Shown here one piece after another: positions 31,310 to 38,520 of a stretch of DNA of 38,764 nucleotides. This DNA comes from a virus. The notes under the pieces were generated by a model. The model saw only the letters and a list, made by a program, of their open reading frames with translations. It was not told the origin of the DNA and searched no databases. A program made the position numbers and the translations under genes. The stretch's first letter is position 1. Each line of letters starts with the position of its first letter. The stretch spans positions 1 through 38,764 of the IMG/VR virus record IMGVR_UViG_3300047552_002153. The stretch is one strand, 5' to 3'.

Positions 31310-32194
31310 TTATTTAAGTTTGTACTTCTGTCGTCTACGCCAAACCATCCATTCCGCATCGGACATTTTACTCGGGTCGACATTGCCCGAATCCGCCTTT
31401 GATGCGAGTGGTTTGATCGGAGCAGGAGCTTTCGATACTTGTTTGGCTGCTGGTATCGATTTGCGTCCTTTCTCTGCTTCGAGTCTAACCTCCAGTTTAC
31501 CTAATTCCTTGATCGCTAAGTGAGGCTCAAGCTTAGAGATCCGTTCGGCCAAGTCCTCGTCTTTTGCTAAAGCGTAAATCAACTCTGCGGAAACATCCGA
31601 ATCAATTATTGATCGCTGCACAACAGGAATAAATTGCACTGTTGATTCACTAACCACTTCATCGAAATCCGGGTGTTCTTTTCTCGCTTCATTGGTCTTA
31701 CTCTCCAACACTTTCCGAGACTCTTGAACCTTTTGCTCATTAAACTTCTGCTCAAATTCCGCCCTTACAATTGAAATATTGTAAAGGTTTACAGCATTAT
31801 AATATTCGGCATCACTATTAAACTGATTCCGCTCAGGGATATCTGCCTGTTGCGGTTGTGCTGCCTGTTGTTGCTCAATTTTCTCCTTGGCTGCTAATTT
31901 CGCCTCGGCTTCAAAAGCCCGCTGCATGAACTTCTTCATGCGTCGCTTATCATGCAAATCGTCTGGGTCGGGCTGTACATCCTCCGGTTTTAGTGGAACC
32001 GTTAAAGGATCGATTTCTTTTTTAGCTTCATCAGTTTTTGCTGATTCAGCTTCAACTTGTTCTGTCTCACCCCTATCCGCTTTATTTTCAGCGGCTGCTT
32101 TTACTTCATGTTCAAGTGTTTCAACTGATACATCTGTACTACCTTTTACCTCAGGCGTTGCCTGGGATGTTGGCTCCAAAGTTTGCTGTTCCAT
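31310..32194 (-). CDS. scaffolding protein, 294 aa
   Basis: ATG at 32194, inside the last 44 bases of the portal gene. The composition is that of a scaffold: acidic, helical, rich in Glu, Lys, Ala and Gln, no cysteine. An acidic proline-rich segment (PLKPEDVQPDPDDLHDKRRMKKF) is followed by coiled-coil (EAKLAAKEKIEQQQAAQ and FEQKFNEQKVQESRKVLESKTNEARKEH). The C-terminus MSDAEWMVWRRRQKYKLK is a basic helix-turn-helix like the coat-binding end of P22 gp8. The gene order portal-scaffold-coat confirms the role. It should be released from the procapsid during packaging. Confidence 0.8.
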   Translation of the reverse strand: MEQQTLEPTSQATPEVKGSTDVSVETLEHEVKAAAENKADRGETEQVEAESAKTDEAKKEIDPLTVPLKPEDVQPDPDDLHDKRRMKKFMQRAFEAEAKLAAKEKIEQQQAAQPQQADIPERNQFNSDAEYYNAVNLYNISIVRAEFEQKFNEQKVQESRKVLESKTNEARKEHPDFDEVVSESTVQFIPVVQRSIIDSDVSAELIYALAKDEDLAERISKLEPHLAIKELGKLEVRLEAEKGRKSIPAAKQVSKAPAPIKPLASKADSGNVDPSKMSDAEWMVWRRRQKYKLK

Positions 32195-34607
32195 AATACG
32201 GTCCTGACTCGGATTCCTCCGGCGTTACTGTCTCACCTGACCTGGTGGAAGGTTGCTGCATCGCAGCTATCTTAACCGCAGCATTCAGCCCGTGAGCATG
32301 CGAAGCCCCCTGCTGCTTTAATTGCTCTTTTACTAAATCCAGTTGTGCTTTATATGCATCCGCTTGAGTTTTCATATGTTGCACCTGCAACCTTGCTGAA
32401 ATTTCAGCGGATTTATCCTGCAACTGTTGCTGAGCTTGCTGCAACATTTGGCTTAGTTGCTGCTTCTGTTGATCATCGACCTGGGTCTGCTGCATCAGTT
32501 TTTGGATATCCCCCGTCATCTGTTGGACCTGTGCTTTGAGTTGTTGCTCCGGAGTGCCAAGTTCCTCTTGATCCAACAGACCAGGGTATGTCATATTCAG
32601 GAATTTCTTCATACGAGCAACGATCTTATCGCTACCCGGTATGTCAGAAACCTGAGCAAAAATGTCAATAAGTACCATAGAAAGTTGCGGTGCCGTCTGC
32701 ATAAGCATCCCAAGCATATCCTGGGTTTCCTGACGGCGAGTATCGTAGTTCGGACCTGAAGTTACGATTACACTGTATTTTCCAACGGTCAAATCATAAA
32801 GTCGGTCGTTATCCTCAAGATCCTTATGTACCTGATTAACCTGGATAACCCGATCCGTCATGTCTTCACCAACTATGCGGAGTACCCGGGGAGTATCATA
32901 GATTACCGGGATTACATCAACTAAATAGTTCCCAAGGGAGCGGATAGCACGTTCGTAACTGTTAACAAAATGATAAGTAGCCAATGCGCCTTGATTTGCA
33001 CGAGCCTGAATAGCTTTTCCGGTACGTTCATTACTCGTTGCCCCCATGCTGGCATCATGCAACCCGGAAACATCTTTCATAAATTCACCAGCATATTGGA
33101 TACCGCTAAGGATAGCCGTACCAACTTCTGGAGGAGTTATGCGAGAAGGCGGGGGTACTTGATTGCCTTTAAGATCCGTGGCTTTATAGGGTAAATAGGG
33201 TAAAGGCTTATTTGCGTTGTCCCAGAATTCCTTATACCCAGTAATTTGATTCTCTTCTACTAAAAATGGAGCTTTAGGTGCATTTGCAATAATTTCTGTG
33301 AATGCCGAATACCAAAAATTCAGCATCTTTTGCGGCTCTTTGAGATAACGAGTTAGGGAAATGTAGTGCTTAATCCCATCAACAATTGATTCTTTACCTA
33401 CGATGGGGAATATAGGAATAATTTTGCCGGGTAACTTACGAGACTCAAGGATTTCAAATTGGGTAATTAAATACCAATTTATTTCCTTTCTACATACGTC
33501 TCTTTCCTGAAGCGGAGTTACATCTTTGGGAATTTCAGTGGAAAATGCAGGAGGTTCCCCATTTTCCCCAGGCAATAGATATAATTTTTCAATTTTATCT
33601 TCAACAACGAAATATTCAGCGAGATAAATGTTATCTTTATCCGTCCAACGATCATCCCCAACGCCTTGGACATCAAAAGTCTTGAAATCATCAACTTTAT
33701 CTGGATATTTTTTCTTGAAATCCGCTTTACTCATCTTTTGACGCACGAAACAATACGGAGCATCAGCGAAATCCAACGTTTTCATGGTATGTAGAGGGAA
33801 ATATACTGAACATGGGTTCTCTACACGGTCAATTCGGATCTCTTGATCGAATGAATCATCATCGCAGTAGTCAGTAAGAGCCCTGAAATAACCAAATCCA
33901 CCTGATACTGCATAATCATATGCTGTATCTAATGCACTTTTGCTGTCACCCTGATTCAAAATGTGCCGGATAATACCAGAAATCACATCCGCCGTAGCTG
34001 GATCCGTTACAGAGTCCACTGGACGAACCCGAACCCCTGGAGTATTCTGAAGCCCTTGGTTTACAACGATATTGATGAAAGAATCTATGCGGTTAATCGT
34101 CTGCATCGGGCGTTGATCCCGTTGCCGTTCCTGTGCGGAACTCTCCGGCCATTGCATACCAGCTTTAAACTTAATATCATCAACGAATTCCGCTCGCATT
34201 TGATCAGTATGATCGCAAATGTCGGTATACCGGGTCATCGCTGTAGCAAGAAACTCAGTTTTCTCAGCCTCCGTCATTTTTGGAGGGGGAACTGTATGCT
34301 GCAACTGTGCATATTCGGATTTTAACACATAAATTTGAAGGGTATACTCATCAATTTGAACTTGTGTGCGGTTGTATTCGGTATTAAATTCATCGAGGGA
34401 TTTTATCTCTTCATCACTAACTTGTACAATTTTACCGAGTACTATCGAGCGAGGATCCTGTACAAGAGTTGCAAATTCCCCCTCTTGCTCCGTCCTAAAT
34501 CCATGCAACACTGCCTCTTCAACCAATATTTCAATCGCGTCATTACCAATACCTTTCTTACTAAGTCCCATCTGCTTGAAAGGTACGTATGTAAACAGTT
34601 GCGGCAT
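32151..34607 (-). CDS. portal protein, P22-type, 818 aa
   Basis: ATG at 34607 with GAGG. A P22-type portal core runs from about residue 150 (FKAGMQWPESSAQERQRDQRPMQTINRIDSFINIVVNQGLQNTPGVRVRPV) through DTAYDYAVSGGFGYFRALTDY and MSKADFKKKYPD. It ends in a long Gln-rich coiled coil (QQVDDQQKQQLSQMLQQAQQQLQDKSAEISARLQ, about 695-730) equivalent to the P22 barrel. The N-terminal ~125 residues add a further helical region. At 818 it is longer than P22 gp1 (725). It forms the dodecameric DNA channel, docks TerL and later the gp4-like factor. It has its own promoter and operator upstream (34694-34641). Confidence 0.9.
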   Translation of the reverse strand: MPQLFTYVPFKQMGLSKKGIGNDAIEILVEEAVLHGFRTEQEGEFATLVQDPRSIVLGKIVQVSDEEIKSLDEFNTEYNRTQVQIDEYTLQIYVLKSEYAQLQHTVPPPKMTEAEKTEFLATAMTRYTDICDHTDQMRAEFVDDIKFKAGMQWPESSAQERQRDQRPMQTINRIDSFINIVVNQGLQNTPGVRVRPVDSVTDPATADVISGIIRHILNQGDSKSALDTAYDYAVSGGFGYFRALTDYCDDDSFDQEIRIDRVENPCSVYFPLHTMKTLDFADAPYCFVRQKMSKADFKKKYPDKVDDFKTFDVQGVGDDRWTDKDNIYLAEYFVVEDKIEKLYLLPGENGEPPAFSTEIPKDVTPLQERDVCRKEINWYLITQFEILESRKLPGKIIPIFPIVGKESIVDGIKHYISLTRYLKEPQKMLNFWYSAFTEIIANAPKAPFLVEENQITGYKEFWDNANKPLPYLPYKATDLKGNQVPPPSRITPPEVGTAILSGIQYAGEFMKDVSGLHDASMGATSNERTGKAIQARANQGALATYHFVNSYERAIRSLGNYLVDVIPVIYDTPRVLRIVGEDMTDRVIQVNQVHKDLEDNDRLYDLTVGKYSVIVTSGPNYDTRRQETQDMLGMLMQTAPQLSMVLIDIFAQVSDIPGSDKIVARMKKFLNMTYPGLLDQEELGTPEQQLKAQVQQMTGDIQKLMQQTQVDDQQKQQLSQMLQQAQQQLQDKSAEISARLQVQHMKTQADAYKAQLDLVKEQLKQQGASHAHGLNAAVKIAAMQQPSTRSGETVTPEESESGPYYGTANFGANIPGNA

Positions 34608-34640
34608 GTGTAATCCTCGGTTTTCGGTAAAATTGCCCGA

Positions 34641-34661
34641 TATAGGTAATAATTACCTATA
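34641..34661. promoter_or_regulatory. operator-like palindrome at portal promoter, GGTAA family, site 3
   Basis: Arms TATAGGTAAT and ATTACCTATA (10 bp each, perfect) around a single A. The core GGTAA-TAA-TTACC is the same as in the sites at 874-888 and 905-919. It spans about +1 to +20 of the promoter at 34694-34666, the classical place for a repressor to block initiation. A half-matching CGGTAA lies at 34625-34630. Confidence 0.65.
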
Positions 34662-34665
34662 CTTT

Positions 34666-34694
34666 ATAATACTACATTTTGCAAGAAAAATCAA
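34666..34694 (-). promoter_or_regulatory. sigma70-like promoter for portal and downstream genes
   Basis: On the minus strand TTGATT (34694-34689), a 17-bp spacer ending TGTAG, then TATTAT (34671-34666), followed by AAAG. The TGTAG-TAT block matches the early promoters at 3377 and 7627. It gives the head genes a second promoter in addition to the one at 866. The 90-bp gap between terL and portal contains only this promoter and its operator. Confidence 0.65.
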
Positions 34695-34697
34695 CTA

Positions 34698-36317
34698 CTA
34701 ATTGCTCATCCACGAATCCGACCCACCTTCGCGTTCCCTACGCCCAAATGTATAAGTGATTGGCGAGTGTGATTTTCCAGGTTCCGCCCACTTGTATTTC
34801 GGATCCGCCATCCCCGCATACATTATCCGTAGAGTGTCGCTCATGTCTTTATATTTCGGATGTTCGGCCTCGGACTTCTCTTCCAATCTATGGTTCCGCA
34901 TAGACTGAATTAAGTTGACACATGCAGGATCGATGTATAAATTACTATGATTAGTTGCGGACGTATCCAATAAGATATTGACTTCCATATCTTTAATGAT
35001 ATTCATCCGCTGCAAGTCAATCACATTCACCGGTGGACACTCGAAACTCAACCCGCCGTTCTCATGCTTCAGAAACTCCTCAACGATACCTGATGTAGAA
35101 TTCGACCATATTGCGACACCGCCCGACCCTGTCGCAAAGCGTGTATCTATGAATCGTGCTTTCATTTCCAACCCGAACTCTTTCTCTCCACCCCGATGCA
35201 TAAACTTCGTTGCTAAGTCCTTAATTGTTCCAGTGTAAAGTAACGTGGTACGCAGTTTTGAATAGTAGTCGCTGAAATCATCATAGGAAGGATACTCCGC
35301 ATAAACGTATCGAATCATTTCCCCATACTCATCCGGGAAATGCGCCATCCATAAACAAGCAGGGTGATACTTTTGTGCCGGATCCATCGCCATGAAGAAA
35401 TTTGCTTTGGATTTCAACTGCAATAAATCAAAGTGCCGAACATGTCTATCCTCGTTGAACATCGGATAGATCTTCCGCCCCGCCATAAGAGGCTCACCTA
35501 ACCAGACATTATCATACTCCCATCGCCTATGAGCAAAATCATTCTCACGGTTCTTCTTGGCTTCCGGAGTCAAATACGCTTCAACTGGATTCCCATCTTC
35601 CCCCACCTGCAGGATTGGCTTGCCTTCAGCATCTATCCTGACGTTACCCTTTTCATCTACTTCCTCTTTGTAAAACCCTTCAATATCATGGGAGTTGATC
35701 TTCTTTACAATTGCATCTTTAGGCGGAGTAACTACCCAACGTTGATACGTTGGGTCATCCTGATAGCGGGTATTGAATGAAATCAGGATCTCGGAACCCG
35801 GGGCACGTATCGTCGGGATCAGGTGTTTCCAGGAATCCTCGGAAACGTTTTCAGCTTCTACTACTCGGGCAAGGGTGATACCCTCCATCGATTTCAGGTT
35901 ATGGGGATCCCGATATAACCCTGCAAAACAGAACAAAGACCCATTGATGCAGGCTATCTGGTCATCCCGGAACACCCATTTCTTGCTTAACCCCAGCTCG
36001 AAAATTCTATCCTTGATCGTCTGGTATACTGATCTTTTTATGGACGTCATTACTTCTCGTCCATACAGGATACGATGGGGCTTCCGCAACGATCTTTCGA
36101 TCAATCCGGTTTTGATCCCGTATCCTCTTCCTATGTCTTTTGCTATCGCTTTTATGTCCGCTTCGGTATACTTCGGATCATACAGCATCGCCAGCAAAAG
36201 ATCACAGTGGATAGTATTCCAGTCCTTTCCCGCATTACGACCTCCGTAAATCACTTTGTATCTGGAGGGCTCCAACAGGAATAGATATGGTTGGGGGATA
36301 TCGATTACAGCATCCAT
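34698..36317 (-). CDS. terL: terminase large subunit, Sf6/PBSX-type (Terminase_3)
   Basis: 539 residues. Walker A is VIYGGRNAGKD (residues 22-32), Walker B ITLARVVEAEN (about 147-157), followed by SEDSWKHLIPTIRAPGSEILISFNTRYQDDPTYQRWV, the highly conserved coupling region of this family. The C-terminal nuclease has FFMAMDPAQ (D312) and ARFIDTRFATG (D391). An odd feature is Asp32 where the P-loop normally has Ser or Thr after GK. An acidic hydrophilic insertion (about 219-246) separates the domains. This class usually packages headfuls from a pac site, consistent with the circular assembly. The ATG overlaps the previous stop by one base (TAATG). Confidence 0.92.
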   Translation of the reverse strand: MDAVIDIPQPYLFLLEPSRYKVIYGGRNAGKDWNTIHCDLLLAMLYDPKYTEADIKAIAKDIGRGYGIKTGLIERSLRKPHRILYGREVMTSIKRSVYQTIKDRIFELGLSKKWVFRDDQIACINGSLFCFAGLYRDPHNLKSMEGITLARVVEAENVSEDSWKHLIPTIRAPGSEILISFNTRYQDDPTYQRWVVTPPKDAIVKKINSHDIEGFYKEEVDEKGNVRIDAEGKPILQVGEDGNPVEAYLTPEAKKNRENDFAHRRWEYDNVWLGEPLMAGRKIYPMFNEDRHVRHFDLLQLKSKANFFMAMDPAQKYHPACLWMAHFPDEYGEMIRYVYAEYPSYDDFSDYYSKLRTTLLYTGTIKDLATKFMHRGGEKEFGLEMKARFIDTRFATGSGGVAIWSNSTSGIVEEFLKHENGGLSFECPPVNVIDLQRMNIIKDMEVNILLDTSATNHSNLYIDPACVNLIQSMRNHRLEEKSEAEHPKYKDMSDTLRIMYAGMADPKYKWAEPGKSHSPITYTFGRREREGGSDSWMSN

Positions 36318-36481
36318 TAAATATGCCCGTCCAGCATGATCTTGGATAACGTTTTCGGTTTCTCTTTGACTACCACCGGACGCTTTACCGGTGTCTGCTT
36401 CGGCTCCTTCGGAAACTTTTCAGCCTCCCAAGTCATCCCTTTTGCCCGAGCCTCTTTATCCCGCTTCGTTACTATAGCCAT
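36317..36481 (-). CDS. small basic protein, 54 aa, WEAEKFP motif
   Basis: The ATG at 36481 shares one base with the upstream stop, and its own stop shares one base with the terL start, so it is locked between two TAATG junctions. The product MAIVTKRDKEARAKGMTWEAEKFPKEPKQTPVKRP is basic and proline-rich. The segment TWEAEKFP also occurs in the adjacent 79-residue protein (SWEAEKFP), suggesting a shared binding motif or duplication. Function unknown; its place next to TerL suggests packaging. Confidence 0.6.
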   Translation of the reverse strand: MAIVTKRDKEARAKGMTWEAEKFPKEPKQTPVKRPVVVKEKPKTLSKIMLDGHI

Positions 36482-36720
36482 TAGTCTTTCTCCTTTTCAG
36501 AAGCATCCTCTTTCTCGCCACCCATTTCATCTTCGTAATACTCAGGATCCATGGATAAATGATCCTTCACTAACCGCTTAACCTGGGAAGCATCCAGCCA
36601 ACTATGTTCCTTCGCTTCCTCTTTCAAAGCAAATTCATACGCTTCCCGATCCTTCTCATCGATACCGTCATCATCCGGAAATTTCTCCGCTTCCCACGAC
36701 TGCTTCGCTTTTGTTGCCAT
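36481..36720 (-). CDS. small acidic protein, 79 aa, WEAEKFP motif
   Basis: The ATG at 36720 lies within the end of the 160-residue gene (50-nt overlap). The product MATKAKQSWEAEKFPDDDGIDEKDREAYEFALKEEAKEHSWL... is strongly acidic and helical, ending EKEDASEKEKD. It shares SWEAEKFP with the basic 54-residue protein immediately downstream. The opposite charges of the two make a physical interaction plausible. No family recognised. Confidence 0.65.
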   Translation of the reverse strand: MATKAKQSWEAEKFPDDDGIDEKDREAYEFALKEEAKEHSWLDASQVKRLVKDHLSMDPEYYEDEMGGEKEDASEKEKD

Positions 36721-37153
36721 ACCGTTCCTCCCGCATAAGTTGAAAAGTTGTGAGCGGTCTGGCTTGGATCATCGATGAAGCCTTCCGCCGTTTTGCCATC
36801 GCCTGCCTGGATATCGGTTTACCCGTCAAAGGATTAATCGGTACCGCAGGTTTGCTCAACAAAGTATCAGTTAAGTGCCGGATCCTTTTAATCAAGTCAT
36901 CCAAATCCTCAGAGTTCTTGATGGCCAGGATCGACATATCATGTGTCCGGTAAAATTTCAACAGCCGACACAATTCCAGTACCACCGCCTTAAACAATTC
37001 AGGCGGAACCTGCAACACGGTTACTGTCTTGGTAACAGTAACCGTAGTAGGAACCGCCGCAACCGTTACAGGTTTAATTACTACAGGAACCTGTACCGCT
37101 GTATCTATATACTCTTTTGGCAGTGGATAAGGATATGGAACCGTACTGCTCAT
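36671..37153 (-). CDS. hypothetical protein, 160 aa
   Basis: The ATG at 37153 shares one base with the previous stop. The N-terminal third is a run of Val/Thr/Pro-rich beta-type sequence (VPVVIKPVTVAAVPTTVTVTKTVTVLQVP), followed by a helical part (ELFKAVVLELCRLLKFYRTHDMSILAIKNSEDLDDLIKRIRHLTDTLL) and a basic end with PINPLTGKPISRQAMAKRRKASSMI. The valine/threonine repeat is mirrored in the DNA as short inverted GTAAC/GTTAC words. No family recognised; probably late. Confidence 0.6.
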   Translation of the reverse strand: MSSTVPYPYPLPKEYIDTAVQVPVVIKPVTVAAVPTTVTVTKTVTVLQVPPELFKAVVLELCRLLKFYRTHDMSILAIKNSEDLDDLIKRIRHLTDTLLSKPAVPINPLTGKPISRQAMAKRRKASSMIQARPLTTFQLMREERYGNKSEAVVGSGEISG

Positions 37154-37296
37154 TATCCTTTTACCTTTTTCAGCTTGGGGTTTGCCTTCTTTGCCGCAGG
37201 TGACGCCTTACGTGTTGCACTCGCCAAAATTGCACCAGCAGCAGCTTTACTGTATCCCGACTTCTCAATCTTCTTCTGAACAGCTTTGAACGACAT
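37153..37296 (-). CDS. small basic conserved phage protein, 47 aa
   Basis: ATG at 37296 with GGAGG. The product MSFKAVQKKIEKSGYSKAAAGAILASATRKASPAAKKANPKLKKVKG has the pattern FKAVQ..I.....s...AGAILA..TRKAS..AK..NP.LK.VKG. I recall this pattern in many phage and prophage proteins of about 50 residues near terminase genes. It is highly basic, so it may bind DNA or another acidic protein. Function unknown. Confidence 0.65.
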   Translation of the reverse strand: MSFKAVQKKIEKSGYSKAAAGAILASATRKASPAAKKANPKLKKVKG

Positions 37297-37310
37297 ACTT
37301 CCTCCAAAGG

Positions 37311-37586
37311 TTAAATGATTACAAGGACATCCGTATCAGCCATTACATTGTACTTTTTACCCTCTACATCTATCTGATTATTTACCCGGGGATACATGAC
37401 TACATCCCCAACTTTTACCTGCAACGGTAACACAGCACCGTTCGTAGTCGTTGCCCCCGGACCTACCACCACCACTTTACCAGTTGCTGTAAACTTCTGA
37501 ACCGTTCCAGGACGCACTAATCCATTTACAATTTGATCTTCATCCGGAAATTGCTCTACCATGATCTTGTTAGACGTTGTCCGCAT
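37311..37586 (-). CDS. groES: phage-encoded GroES-type co-chaperonin, 91 aa
   Basis: ATG at 37586 with AGAGGA. Length and sequence fit the Cpn10 family (about 95 residues): KIMVEQFPDEDQIVNGLVRP (equivalent to KVLVKRxExEEKTxGGIVLP), a GKVVVVGPGATTTNGAVLPLQVKVGDVVMYPRVNNQIDVEGKKYNVM core, and the terminal strand TDVLVII. The mobile loop and the GDxVxY motif are visible. There is no GroEL gene, so it must work with the host GroEL, like T4 gp31, probably widening the cage for the coat protein. Its late position upstream of terL and capsid genes supports that. Confidence 0.85.
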   Translation of the reverse strand: MRTTSNKIMVEQFPDEDQIVNGLVRPGTVQKFTATGKVVVVGPGATTTNGAVLPLQVKVGDVVMYPRVNNQIDVEGKKYNVMADTDVLVII

Positions 37587-37589
37587 AAA

Positions 37590-38003
37590 TTATTCCTCTC
37601 CAGTCTTAGGTTTCGGTTTGAGAATTGCACACATCACAGGTCCTGGGTTCGGATACTCAGTACCATCTACACATTCCACCCACCTCAGTCTTCCGCAACT
37701 TCGGAACTCAGCACCAGCTTCAATTAACAAATTTGTGTATAAAGTTGTTGGCAACAGCAGGACACTGGTCCTACCCAATTTTTGCTCTTCAATCGCCTTC
37801 CGCACGAAGGCCGTCGGTCCAGCTTTAAATTTGATATCATCACGACGGAACGGAGGATTAACAAAGTTACTACGCCCCCAAGCACCAGCCACCCCATTGT
37901 ATCCCTCCACATGCGGAAATGGACACGGATCATGGTCAAACCGGAACTCAGTATCCAAGGATTTGTACAACGCCGGTGGAGTCAACCAGTATCTCTTCTT
38001 CAT
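37590..38003 (-). CDS. DNA N6-adenine methyltransferase, phage Dam-like (DUF/PF05869 type)
   Basis: Start taken as ATG 38003 (137 residues) with GGGGG six bases upstream; the frame extends to a TTG at 38096, but that part is made of DNA repeats. Motifs: YWLTPPALYKSLDTEFRFDHDPCPFP (the usual TP..L...L...F..D..A N-terminus), and GRSNFVNPPFRRDD with the catalytic NPPF tetrapeptide (DPPY variant). FVRKAIEEQK follows, then SVLLLPTTLYTNLLIEAGAEFR with RLRWVE. This is the standard order of the family. It presumably protects phage DNA from host restriction or marks it for packaging or replication. No restriction enzyme partner is present. Confidence 0.82.
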   Translation of the reverse strand: MKKRYWLTPPALYKSLDTEFRFDHDPCPFPHVEGYNGVAGAWGRSNFVNPPFRRDDIKFKAGPTAFVRKAIEEQKLGRTSVLLLPTTLYTNLLIEAGAEFRSCGRLRWVECVDGTEYPNPGPVMCAILKPKPKTGEE

Positions 38004-38041
38004 CGGAACCCCCGTTGCTGGATCAGCAAATCCATTTAGGT

Positions 38042-38109
38042 GGATTTGGGATAAAAGTTCAAAAGTTGTAAATTTGGATTTAGGATAAAGTTCCAAAAGT
38101 TGACAATTT
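38042..38109. repeat. two imperfect 34-bp direct repeats
   Basis: Units 38042-38075 and 38076-38109 both begin GGATTT and contain GGATAAA and CAAAAGTTG at matching positions; they differ by a few substitutions and one shifted base. A third copy begins GGATTT at 38110 and breaks off. They cover the extra 5' part of the methylase reading frame, which argues that this part is not coding. Confidence 0.75.
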
Positions 38110-38206
38110 GGATTTGCGGCTCCCGGCCTTTCCTACCGCTGCCTCGCTAAGGCCGAGCCCCCCGCCCCCTCTTTCAAGTTGCTTCGCAGAGTTGGTTGAG
38201 AGGGCG

Positions 38207-38250
38207 TTACTATTATCCTAATAGTAATTGCGTTGGCAATTACTATTAGG
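38207..38250. promoter_or_regulatory. mutually exclusive hairpins, attenuator-like element
   Basis: TTACTATTA (38207-38215) pairs with TAATAGTAA (38219-38227). The longer arm CCTAATAGTAATTGC (38217-38231) pairs perfectly over 15 bp with GCAATTACTATTAGG (38236-38250) around GTTG. The middle arm cannot pair with both, so two alternative structures compete, as in attenuators. The same symmetry works on both strands. Confidence 0.55.
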
Positions 38251-38322
38251 TTTCTTATCCTAAGTTATACATATACCATACGCGCCATAGACACACCTGG
38301 GTTCTGGGCATTGCGCTGCAAC

Positions 38323-38520
38323 TTATACCTTTGGCTGACGCGGCGGCAGCAAAGGGTTAAGTGGATCCGCCGCTCTCAGCTCATCGATTAAGCGGTTAAT
38401 AGCGGCATATTGCGCCAGTATCATCTTACACAGCTCCGCCTTGCCTATAGTCGCCATAGGCTTGGAGAACATCATGGCCACGCGCTCACACGCATCGCCT
38501 TCTATTGTTCCGTTAACCAT
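38323..38520 (-). CDS. hypothetical protein, 65 aa
   Basis: The ATG at 38520 overlaps the upstream gene by eight bases, and a GGAG lies upstream in that gene (GACAGGAGCAACTC). The product MVNGTIEGDACERVAMMFSKPMATIGKAELCKMILAQYAAINRLIDELRAADPLNPLLPPRQPKV is helical with a proline-rich end and no membrane span. No family recognised. It is the third leftward gene on the circle. Confidence 0.6.
   Translation of the reverse strand: MVNGTIEGDACERVAMMFSKPMATIGKAELCKMILAQYAAINRLIDELRAADPLNPLLPPRQPKV

Larger units (their letters stand above)
38004..38322. other. 319-bp non-coding, highly structured leader
   Basis: No gene with a Shine-Dalgarno on either strand. It holds two 34-bp direct repeats (38042-38109), a GC-rich block with several stems (38110-38206) and three overlapping TTACTATTA/TAATAGTAA arms (38207-38250). 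It lies between the methylase gene and the 65-residue gene in the leftward late block, so late mRNA passes through it. The density of structure suggests a regulatory element or a small RNA. Confidence 0.55.

Noticed and set aside
37590-38003. Restriction-modification system
   Set aside because: Only the methylase is present; no endonuclease or specificity subunit lies nearby, so it is an orphan enzyme.
38004-38096. Longer methylase beginning at TTG 38096
   Set aside because: The extra 31 codons are encoded by 34-bp DNA repeats and precede the conserved family start; ATG 38003 has a purine-rich site upstream.
38103-38206. GC-rich stems resembling a tRNA or tmRNA fragment
   Set aside because: No cloverleaf with a T-loop GTTCRANNC and acceptor stem can be drawn; only isolated hairpins.
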